From Ctena decussata (lineage: Eukaryota > Mollusca > Bivalvia > Lucinida > Lucinidae), in NCBI GenBank assembly GCA_963989385.1, contig OZ022506.1, positions 6,737,415 through 6,801,414 of the forward strand: DNA of 64,000 nucleotides, given 5' to 3'. The notes beneath the pieces are model-generated. The model was not told the origin of the DNA and made no database searches. It worked only from the letters and a program-made list of their open reading frames with translations. Numbering within the stretch: the stretch's first letter is position 1; each line of letters begins with the position of its first letter. Below, piece after piece: positions 20,789-33,000 of the stretch. Position numbers and translations under genes: made by a program.

Positions 20789-23700
20789 GTACGTATTGTT
20801 ATATCGCTATACTGATATACATATCTAGCCTTCCGTATATACTAAGGGTATGACGTGCTAATGCAGGGCATCAATTTAAGTTAATGGGATGCGGATTTTT
20901 ACTTCACCTATTCCATTGTATTCTATAAACTATCGATAATTATAAGTTTAAAACAACTGGCAAAATAGATGGCGAAGCAGTGATTAGAAACCAACACATT
21001 GATTTCTTCATCTTACCCCAAAACACCAAACAGGAAAGGGAACTCATGAAAACAGCATACAAAGCAAAACAAGACAATCAAAAAGCCAAGGGGTTAGCTC
21101 TCTCCCAGCAGATGGCCGGTTGCTAGTCTATCTATAATGATTTACGAAACCTCAAAGACTTATAGAAAGTCGACAAACAATGACAATAATAGTAAACCAC
21201 AACAGAAGTACCGCCTTAAAACGATCAGCAATGAATCATGGGTGGGCTTAAGGTATAAAAATTGAATATAGAAATATTGGCGGGCTATTCGAAACATTAT
21301 ACCAGCTAAAATACCCCTTAGGGCTAAAGCGTTTGGACAAGAAAGAAAAACACCCCTTTTTTAAAATACATTACTATATATTTTATTAACACTTCTTATG
21401 CTTAAATTCATATTTCTAGCGTATGGAAAATGGAATGTAAAAATGTCATAAAAATATATTTAATCGATGTGGCCTCCTTATGCATATTACCTCAGTAAAA
21501 GTTACATTGATAGTTACAGACTAAGTCAAAAAAAAAAAAAAGAATTCACTGTAATCGTTTTCTGGAAAAACAATGTTTAGGTTGAAAAATACCCCTAAAT
21601 CTAGTCACTGACAGATTAAGTAATTTTAGAGTGATTTCCCCTAAAATATCTGTTATTGATTGACTTGGGTCTAAAGCCTATTTAAAACAGCATTTAAGTC
21701 TGTATCGAGCTGTTTGCCAGAAAAAGGGAAAAAAGAAAAGGAATAGATAAGATAGAAGGGACCAATTAAAATACAAACAACCCGCATCCTGCACCTGCTG
21801 ACAGCAGTAACTTTGTTAGTTTTTGTTGTATTTATAGTCTTAATGACTTATATCGGTTTAACATGTCGATTAACACGGAATAAAACTACAATTTGTTTAT
21901 CTGTCGTGAGTTGGATCCGATAAAAAAAAAACTGATTTAAAGTTTGAATTGTATACGTAGATAATTATACCTTTGCAGTATCTTTCATGCTAAACAAAAA
22001 AAGTATGAGGAAAGTTCGTATATATAACAACATGATTTTTTTTGCCACAATATAATTTATACCGACCACACGACACAACATAGGATTGAAAAGATTCAAC
22101 AGAATGTTATGCACGCATTTTTAGCGCGCATTTGCGAAGCAAAGGAGAGCTTATGCTATACCCCCGGCGTCGTAGTTCGAGTATGTGTCAGCGTTCGCGT
22201 CCGCATCCGTGTCTGTTAGCAGTTTAACCTATATAAACATTTGCGTTTAGGTCTTTTTCTCACAAAGTATAGGGGCAAGAGTATTGAAACTTGGTATACA
22301 CTTACATCAGCACGTGATCACTTGACTGTATGCACCGTGTATGACATTGACCTGCTGGTCATGGTCTACTGAAAATTCAGCTTACTATAGTTTAACCTAT
22401 GTTAACCATTTTCGTTTAGGTCTTTTTCTCATAAAGTATAAGGGCTAGAGTGATGAAACTTGGTACACACTTACATCAGCACATGGTTACCTGAACGTAT
22501 GCACTGTGCATGACCTTGACTAACTGGTCATGGTCTACTGACTTTTAAAAAGAAATAGGTTAATGTATGTTCAGCATTTGTGTTCAAGTCAGTTTCAAAG
22601 TTGTTATAAGGACTAGAGTCACAATATTTGGTCTTTACTTGCACTGGACAAGGGCATGTGGGTGTTACCAACCATGTAGGACCGAGACCTACATTTTTAC
22701 GCTCCACTGACTTTCTGATTTGTGTCAGACCCTATATGGGTTATAGTTCTAATACTTTGCACACACTGACACATGGACAAGATCATTTCAGCAGCATTCA
22801 CTTTGTATGGAGTTGAGGTAAATTTTATGCTTCATTGACTTTATGATACACTTGACTGACTTTGTGATATTTCTCAGTCCCAGTATGGGTTAGGGCCATG
22901 ATACTTGGCACACTTCTAAATATGGACAGCATCATTTTAACACCATCATCCATGTATGGATTCGACCTACTGTTTTGCTTCACTGACTTTATGATACACT
23001 TCACTGACTTGTGATCGTTGAGATATTTCTCATTCCCTTTAAGGGTTAGAGCCATTATACTAGGCACACACTTATATTTGGACAAGCGAATTTACATATC
23101 GCCAACCATCTATGGATTTGACGTGTATTTTATGCTTCACTGACTCAGTCATATTTCTCAGTCCCTATCTGGATGACACTCATGTACATTTGGACAAGAG
23201 CCTTTCAATACCACCATAGCTGTGAGAGTCAAGCACCTGTAAGGCGCGCTTTGTTGTCTTCCGACAACTCTTGTTAACGTTTTGGCCAAATTTGATACGC
23301 ATTTCTACGATTTTGTTTTAACTTAATCATTTGTCCACTCTTTACTTAGGAGTGTCGTCAGCTGCAAATATACACAACGAACAAAAAGTAATTTAATTGC
23401 TCAACTTTGTCTTCGTTTCAGCAAGCGTATGAGTTTTGTGTAAACTGTTCCACGGCGCAGGACCAACAACTTGCACTTGTCATTGAAGGAAAACATTCTA
23501 GTTCCAATACAGTAAGTTTTGAATACTCTTTAGCAAGCTCTAGGATCACCGATGAGGGTCGCTATGCCGAAAGTATTTATTATGCGGGCCTGTTGCATAT
23601 CGAACCATTATCAGCTAATCCTGTATGTTCAGTACTTTGAATATTGGTCCTGTCTTCAGCAATCATACGGACAAGAGTTCGTAAGTGAACTGCGCTCGAA

Positions 23701-26700
23701 TGAGGTAATGTTTCAGATTTTTGCATGCTGTAAAGGATTTGGCTAAATTTGGTAAGTGCCACGCGGCCAAACTTGATACTCTTTGGGATACAGATTCGAA
23801 AAAAAGTCGTTTAACTTTCTTCTGAATTCGATTTGCATAAATTATGTTTAGAATATGTGTATATGTATAAATGTTTATGCAGATAAAATAAAGTTTACAC
23901 TAAACTTGATGCTCAGCTTGGCTCGACTAGACTGTAGCTACGGCTCCTGAAAATCAAACTGATGCTAAACTATAATTTTGTTAATTCAGGACGGATCAGG
24001 AATCGCCTTTCTTTATGAAACTAGTTCTTTTAGTTTTAAATGACCAGAAAGGCTTATTAATTCTTTCGCTTTTCGTTCTTTTTTTATGCTCCCAACTTCG
24101 AAGAAGTTGAGGGGGCATATTGGTTTGGGTCTGACCGTCCGTCCGCCCGTCCGTCCGTCCGTCCGTCCGTACGTAACGCCTCATTTTCTCAAGAACCGTA
24201 ACTGCGGGGGCCTTGATATTTCATAGGTGGGTAGACTATCAAAAACTAGAGGACACGTATTTTTTTTCTTGTCTATCAGCCTTGTACTTGCAGAGTTATG
24301 CCCCTTTTTCAAAAAAAGTAATGAAAGTTTGTTCCCAAAATCCTGGGAATACCATTTGAGATTTGAGCTAGGATGCTCATATATAGCATACTGCTAGGGG
24401 CTAAGATGTAGATTACCTGATTAACTTTTGGGAAAATTCCGTCAAAAAATGACTGAATTATGCCCCTTTGTTGAATTTGGCATTTTCCCAACATTTGAAC
24501 CGTTTGACCTAGAACCTTAATTTTTAGTATACTACTAGTACTTGGTTTGCTTATTATTCTGATGTTGATTGCGAAATGATACATCCACTACCTCCAGAGT
24601 TATTTCCCTTTTCTCATCTGTATAAAGCATAATTATGGGTGGTCTGTGTCTCAAGAGCAATAACAGCTGGGGCCTTGATATTTAGAAGGTGGATAGAGCA
24701 TGAAAAATTAGCAGACCCATATTTTTTTCTTTTCCGTTTGCCATGTACTTGCAGAAGTATGCCCCTTTTTTCGAAAAATTACATGAAAGTTTGTTCCCAA
24801 AATCCTGGGAATACCGTTTGAGCTAGGGTGCTTATATTTGGCATACTGCTAAGGGCTAAGGTATAGATTACCTGGTTAACTTTTGGGCGAATTCCGTCAA
24901 AAAATGACTGAATTATGCCCTTTGTTGAATTTGGCATTTTTCCAACTTTTGAACCGTATGGCCTAGAACCCTAATTTTTAGTATACTATAAGTATTTGAT
25001 GTGCTTATCCTTCTGATGGTAGTTGCATTATGATGCATTCATTATTGACAGAGTTATTTCCCTTTTCTCATCTGTATAAAACATAATAATGAGTGGTCTG
25101 TTTCTCAAGAGCAATAACTGCTGGGGCCTCGATATTTAGAAGGTGGAAAGAGCATGAAAAATAAGCAGACCATTATTTTGTTTCTTTTCTGTCTGACATG
25201 TACTTACAGAATTATGCCCCTTTTTCGAAAAGTTACATGAAAGTTTGTTCCCAAAATCCTGTGAATATTGTTTGAGTTAGGATGCTCATATTTGGCATAT
25301 TGCTAGGGGCTAAGGTATAGATCACCTGATTAACTTTTGGGCGAATTCCGTCAAAAAATGACTGAATTATGCCCCTTTGTTGAAATTGGCATTTTTCCAA
25401 CTTTTGAACCGTTTGTCCTAGAACCCTAATTTTTTGGTATACTATTAATATTTCATGTGCTGATCAGTCTGATGTTGGTTGCATTATGATGCATTCATTA
25501 TTGACAGAGTTATTTCCCTTTTCTCATCTGTATAAAACATAATTATGGGTGGTCTGTTTGTCAAGAACAATAACTGCTGGGGCCTTAATATCTAATATGT
25601 GGATAGAGCATGAAAAATAAGAAGACCCGTATTTTTTTATGCATATTGGTTTGGGCCTGACTGTCAGTCCGTCTGTATGTATCATTTTAGGGGTGGTCTA
25701 TTATTCAAGAACTGTAACTCCTGGGTCCTTGATATTTAATGGGTGGTTAGACCATTAAAAATTAGCACGCCTGTATTTTTTTTCTCGTCTCTTGGCCTTG
25801 TACTTACAGAGTTATGTCCCTGTATAAAAAAAATTTAAAAGAAAGTTTGTTCCCAAAATCGCGGGAAAACCTTTAAAGCTAGGGTTCTTATATTTGGCAT
25901 ACAGGTAGGAGCTATGGTGTAAATCACCTGATTACCTTTTGGGCTGGTTTCGTAAATATTTGACTGAATTATGCTCCTTTGTTAACTATGGCATTTTTCC
26001 AAATTTCGAACCGTTTGACATAGAGACTTGTTATTTGGTATACAGATAGTATTTGATGTGTCGATTATTTTGATGATAATTACGTTATGTTGTATGCATT
26101 ATTGAGAGATTTATGCCCCTTTTCTTATTTGTACAAACAATGTAGAGATGGTCTTTTTCTCAAGAACCATAACTGCTAGAGCCTAAATAATTCACAGGTG
26201 AATAGACCATTGAAAATAAGCAGACCCGTATTTTTTTCTTTTCCGTCGGCCTTGTACTTACAGAGTTATGCCCCTTGTTCGACAAATTAAATGAGAGTTT
26301 GTTCCCAAAATCCTGGGAGAACCATTGGAGCTAGGATGCTCATATTTGGCGTACAGGTAGGGGCTAAGGTGTAGTTCACCTGATTACCTTTTGTGCTGAT
26401 TTCGTAAATATCTTATTGAATTATGCCTCTTTGTTAACTTTTGCATTTTTCCAACTTTCGATCCATTTGACCTAGCGAAATAATTTTTGGCATACAGATA
26501 CTATTTGATGTGTCGTTCATTTTGATGGTGGTTACGTTATGTTGTATGCATTAATGACAGAGTTATGCCCCATTGGAGCTAGGATACTCAGAACTGGCAT
26601 AGTTCTAGGGGGAATCACCTGTTTAACTTTTGGTGTAGATCACCTGATTAACTCATGGGCTGATTTCGTAAATATCTAACTGAATTATGATGCTTTGTTA

Positions 26701-29700
26701 ACTTCGGCATTTTTCCAACTTTTGAACCGTTTGACCTAGAGACCTCATCTGTGGTGTTCTTAAAGTATTTGATGTGTCGATCATTCTGATGAGGGTAAGG
26801 ATATGGTGCTTTTTATTTTGCCCCTTTTCTTGTTTGTTTAAAACATTGTAGGGGTGATCTTTTACGGAAGAACAATAACTGCTGAGGCCTTGATAATTCA
26901 TAGGTGACTAGACCATTAAAATTAGCAGATCTATGTAATAATTTTTTCAATTGACCTTGTTAGGGTCAGGCATATACTTTGGGGCATAGTGTTTTACGTA
27001 CACATTTTCTAGTTTCCTTTATATATGTCCTTTTTTATTTGTTATCCTGAAGTTTCTGTTGTGTTTTATTAATAATCTGTAGCAAAATATGTCGTAGACT
27101 CACTAGACTAAGGCCCAATTTCACGTCGCCCATAAGCCGAGAATTAAGGCTGTTGGGTGCTTATTTACATAGATAAATGAATTTCACGTTCAAAGCTTAT
27201 TTTTAATTTTGAATAAAACTACGGATAATTTTGAGCGTCGAAAAATGGAAGATTAAGGACTGACAAACCATGACTCTGTGCGAAACAATGATTACTATGA
27301 TGATTTTATCAACATAAATGATATTCGTGGTGCACAATGAGCCGCGACATACCAAAACTAAAATGTACGTGCACCCAGCGCAATCTCAGATCAGCCTGGA
27401 CATTCTCCAGTCTGATCAGTCTTCGCTGTCCGCATAGAACTAGCTTAGATCTTTAGATATCCTTTAAGCTCACAGCCAAGACTCTGGTCAGACTTTGTTG
27501 GTTTTGTCATGTCACGGCTTATTTATGTTCGAAAGAGCCCAAGAAATCACTTTCATAGACTTGACCCTTTTGAATATTACGATGGTGAAGAATTTGTAAA
27601 ACAGTGTTGTTTCACAAAGACAGAAAACTGCGAAGGCCCGAGTGGCTCATAAGACACCGTGTTGAGACACAACATTGAGACATAAATTGACCGCTTTCGC
27701 GTAGGGACCTAAGTCTTGTGCGCGACACACCTTCTCATTATTCTTTATCTTTCTGTGAAGTTTCATCGAATTTGCTTCAGTACTTTTTAATGTCTCGATA
27801 GTCCTATAAGTGGTAAAAACCATGAAAGCACAAATCATTATAAAACCGGTATAGCCTTTCCAATTGCTGATAAAATGTCGGTTGATGTGAGTGTTCGCGT
27901 CATATAACTGGCAAAAAGGAGAAACAGAGGTTTTAAAAAGTTGACAAGTCTCTCCATAAAAATTACGGTCTTTATTTCTGGTTCCCCGTTGAGCAATGAA
28001 ATTACGCAACAGCGAGACAATGAATGGGATCCTTACCGTACATTGTATTTAAACCAACTATTAAATACCTGTACCTTGTATTTTTATCTTCTGTATCTTG
28101 TATTTTAACCATGTAAATGAAGTTTGTGAAATTGAAAGTAGGTCATTTTAGTTGGCAATTAAAATGACCAAGATATTCTTTAAATCTTTTTTATGAGAAA
28201 CTCAAGGACCTTTTAAAATTTTAAAGCCGTCCAATCACGTTCATATACAGTGACGAACCTGTAGTGAGAAGCATGCAGCGATACTTCACAATAAATAGTT
28301 CCTGCTGATAGAGCAATGAGGCCTTTAAGTTATCGCTGAGACATTATTTGTAACTGACGGACGGACATACGGACGTTTCTATTTTAATGTGCCACCCGAA
28401 GTTCCTTCGGAGGCAAAAAAACCTAAAAAAAACTTCAGTAGCGGAGCGGACCAAGCGCTAGTAAGGAAGACACCACCCCTCAGGTGGTTGGTTGTTTTAT
28501 CGGGTTTAACGGCTCTTTGAAACAGTATTTCAGTCTATATCGAGCCGTCTCCCAGAGAGAGGGAGAAAGAAAAGAAATACGATAGGGAAGAGAAAAAAAC
28601 GTCCAAACAACCCCCACCCGCACCTATGGAAAAGCACAGTAGGCCCTTGCCCTACTATAATCCAGTTGATTAACAGGCAATTCAGCCCCAAACCATCTCG
28701 GCCCCTAGACACTTCGGCCCAAAACCATCTCGGCCCAGTCACTTCGGCCCCAGTCACCTCGGCCCCAGTCATCTCGGCCCCACGGACACCCCTAGTCATC
28801 TCGGACCCTGGGACATTTCGGTCCCAATCAGTATATTTGAGTATAGATATTGTAATATTATCAGAAACGTTTTTTATGGACGCTGTAGCTGCATACATCA
28901 AGTAAGAGATGCCTACGTATTAAATAGAGAGCGCAGGCGGCCTTCACTGAGCCTATTTAACCAATGCGTCCCGAGGTAGGCGAGAGATAAAAGCTGTTGT
29001 CTTCATAACGGCGCGAGTTACCCTGCGCTACCAAAGAAAATATCTTCTTTCACAACCCTTGTTCTGCTCGATATCTTGCTGCGCTATTAAAGAGTCGTGT
29101 CTTCTTAAACCGTGGTTTTATTGGCAGTTTAGCGAAGTCGCCACCGCAGTTTAAATCACCAAGAAATAATTCGTGGACGTGAAACTGGGCCTAAGGACCA
29201 ATTTCACGTCGCCGATAAACCGAGAATTAAGTCCGTTGGATGCTTATCTTCACAGATAATCTTTGGAATGAATTTCACGTGCAAAAATTATTTTCCATTG
29301 TGAATAAAATTAAAGATTATTTTTAGCTTCGAAAAAGGAAACATTAAGGACTGACAAAGCTTGATTGTATGCGAAAAAAACGGATGACTATTATGATTTT
29401 GTTAACATAAATGATATTCGTGATGCACAATGAGCCGCGGCATGACAAAACAAACAAATGGCATATGCACCGTGCGAAGACTCAGCCTGGTCATCCGGCC
29501 AGTCTGATCACAGTCTTTGCTGTCCTTATTGAGCTAGGTTAGATCCCAGGATGCACAGGCGGATCTGAATCTTCGCTGGGCGCACACGCCACTTTGTTGG
29601 TTTTGTCATGTCATGGCTCGTTAATGTTTGAAAGAGCCCAAGGAATCGTTTTCAAAGACGGCTGTATTTGTACAACAGTTTTATTTAACAGAGACATAAG

Positions 29701-29956
29701 GCATCGGGTAGAGAACCCACACATCATGCCGATGGAACATTTTCTGTCACTATGAGGCACTCAGCAACGGGTCGTTTCTAAAGGGTCATTTCTGATTTTT
29801 GTGCTTAGCCTTTACTTTTATATACCCCCATCTCCCCCTACGTGACCATGGTCAGGGGGTGGTGGAGGTGGTGGTGGTGGTGGTGGGGAGGGGGGGGGAT
29901 TAAGATCAAGATATGAATGTTGAGTTTTGATGGAGATAAATTCATTCACTTTGAGA

Positions 29957-30026
<70 letters not shown>

Positions 30027-33000
30027 AGGTTTGACGTTACATGTTTAGATTTATTAAAATAAAACTATGCAAAAAAGTGTCAACGCGTTTCGCTCAGCTC
30101 GTCAGGACTGTTCGAGCTGTCCTGACGAGCTGAGCGAAACGCGTTGACACTTTTTTGCATAGTTTTATTTTAATAAATCTAAACATAACGTCAAACCTTA
30201 TTTTATTTATTTATCTATCGTTCCGGGTATATTTTATACCCTTCCTCTATATATATATATAAATTTGGTTATTAAGTTTGTGTAATCAACTACTTCCACA
30301 GATTTGAATGCATCTTTTTCAAACCTAGCACACTTGTATCGGACATAATGAAAATGTGCATGTGGATTTTTGATGGAGTAGAAATTAATTTTACGAAATT
30401 ATGGCCTTTTAAACTTAGTCAATTTGGGCAGCTTTTTGCACTATAGGATATAATATGTGTGTAAGCAACCTTTTCTACAGTTTTCAATAGATTCTTTTTC
30501 AATATAAAAATATAAGTATATATATTGTGAAGGTGGGTAGGCGACGTGTATACACAATAATACGATGCACTTTATAACGCATTTTGCAGGGCAGCAGCTA
30601 TTCAGTGCTACTTCAGGTGACGTTCACATGTGGCATAACAACAGAATGAAGTCTGATTCCTTTTAGGAGCGCAGCAGAAATAGCGCTCCTTCTTCTTCTT
30701 CAAAAAACAAATACTCTACAGTAGCGAAGAAGGCGAGAGAAAAGAGCGTGAAAGAGTGATGTCTTTATAAGGGTGCTAGTTACCCTGCGCTACCGAAGAA
30801 TAATATCCTCTGAGGCACCCCTAGTTCTGCGGCGATATCTTGCTGCGCTATAAAAGAGTCATGTCTTCTGAATTTGCTCTAATTCCGTTGCGAATACCAG
30901 ATCATTTGTAAGTCAGTTTTACATGATTCCTTACATGACAGAATAATCTACTTGGCAAAACCATGGTTTTGCTGAATCATGTAGATTTTGCACACGTGAA
31001 ATCGGTTTAAACCGTGGTTTTATGGGCAGTTTAGCGAAGTCGCCACCGCGGTTTAAATCACCAAGAAATAATTCGTCGCGTGAAATTGGGCCTAAGTCTT
31101 GTTCAAACGATTTGAAAAATCTATTTGGAATCATAAGAAGATGATCATCGGCGTAGATTGTTTCTGTTACCTTTCAATTTGACGTCGTTTTCTAATGCTT
31201 TTATGCGCAAAGACGTTTCTCTAATAGTATGCATAGACTTATAAAATGCACATGTTTTCTAGGCACAGGGGAACGATCCGACACCGGAAACGGAATTAAG
31301 TACTCTTGAGAGGAATGTGATACATAATTTGAAGAAACGAGCAATAGAATCATCGACAAAGTCTGTGAAAGAGGTACGTTACTTTGTGTATACCCGTATA
31401 TCATCATATAAAGCAACGAATATCATCAGTTACTTGATCAGTCTATAATTGGTTGTCATATTGTGAGAACTGTTTTAGTTTATTTGTATATCGTGTTTAC
31501 TTCATAGCCATATAAACAGCGAGACTTATCGAATCATCAGCATTTTCAGGTCGAGCCTGATAAACGGATATGCATTTTATGTATCATGCATGGTTATTTT
31601 GGTTAATTGATCTAGAAATAAACAAGGGACATTAGTGTAGTTCCATTGAATATGATGGCTTTACGCTTACGCTGCAACGTAATTCGGTGACATCATATAG
31701 TCGACCGAAGGCTGCGTTAAATTGAAACGGCAATATCTCGCCATTGCCACTAAATGCATCGCATGGTTATATTTGCGCGAGCGCACTACTCACAGTGACA
31801 AGATATCATTAATGTTTATCAGTTCTTTGTTGTCGAAGTTGCATGATAATTTTTAGCTCACCTGGCCCGAAGGGCCATAGTGAGCTATTGTCATACCAAT
31901 GCGTCCGGCGTGCGTCGTGCGTCATGCGTCGTCACGGAATTTGTCCATCAACACCTAAAAACAAATATTCAAACATCTTCTTCTGTAAAACTACTGGTCC
32001 CATGGTTCTCAAATTTCACATGGAGCATGACCTGACTCCAGGGTCTCAGAATTGTAAAATTGGGTCAGGTTGAAAATCCAAGATGGCCGCCGTTACTAAA
32101 AATAGCAAAAACAACAAAATAAACTTCTTCTCCAGAACCACTGAGTATATTTGTCTGAATTTTGGCATGGTACATCAGTAAAACCTTGGTATTCAAAATT
32201 GTAAAAATGAAAAAAAATTGTAGCGGAGTTTTGTCACAGTGACCTACTTTCTGTTTACGTGTGTAATTTTGCTCAAATGCCAATGTCAAAAATGACCTAT
32301 TTAAACAACTTCAAACAACTTCTTCTCTAAAACTACTAGTTCCATGGTTCTCAAATTTCACATGGAGCATGACCTGACTCCAGGGTCTCAGAATTGTAAA
32401 ATTGGGTCAGGTTGAAAATCCAAGATGGCCGCCGTTACTAAAAATAGCAAAAACAATAAAATCAACTTCTTCTCCAGAACCATTTGGTATATTTGGTTGA
32501 AAGTTTGCATGGAATATAAGTGGGACCTTGATATAAAAAGATATAAAAATAAAAAAAATCTATAGCGGAATTAGGTCACAGTGACCTACTTAGCGTTTAC
32601 AAGGCCGATTTTGCTCAAATGTCAATATCTAAAGAAATGCAACCAATTCTGACCAGATTAAAATATCACAAAACATGAAACTGGCAATATCTCAGTAACC
32701 ACTGAATGGATTTTGATGAAATTTGTGGCAAAATGATTCTTCGATGAGGTGTTTCAATTTAACTATATAAAGACCAGGCAAGTTGGCCTCTGTTACTAAA
32801 AGTAGCAAAATGTGAAAATGAGAAATTCTCAGTGGAATTGGACCAATTTTGTATCAGAATGGTCCCGTTGCACAATAGCCAGGTGAGCGATATCAGGCCC
32901 ATTTGGGCCTCTTGTTAACATTATATAATCTAACTGATACAACATGTACCAAAACACTGCCTGTATATGGCGAAACAGGAAAATATGCATGTATTTACCC

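Larger units (their letters stand above)
27108..29193. mobile_element. TIR element, first of two adjacent copies
   Basis: The left end CTAAGGCCCAATTTCACG is mirrored by CGTGAAACTGGGCCTAAG near 29176-29193. The right subterminal region (AACCGTGGTTTTATTGGCAG ... AAATAATTCGT) recurs in copy 2. The interior has a hairpin MITE and a minisatellite. Confidence 0.65.
29194..31094. mobile_element. TIR element, second adjacent copy
   Basis: It starts ACCAATTTCACGTCGCCGAT, homologous to the start of copy 1, and ends CGCGTGAAATTGGGCCTAAG. Right parts match copy 1 (GTTACCCTGCGCTACC, ATATCTTGCTGCGCTAT). The middle differs: here it holds G-rich and TA repeats and a large palindrome. Confidence 0.65.
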
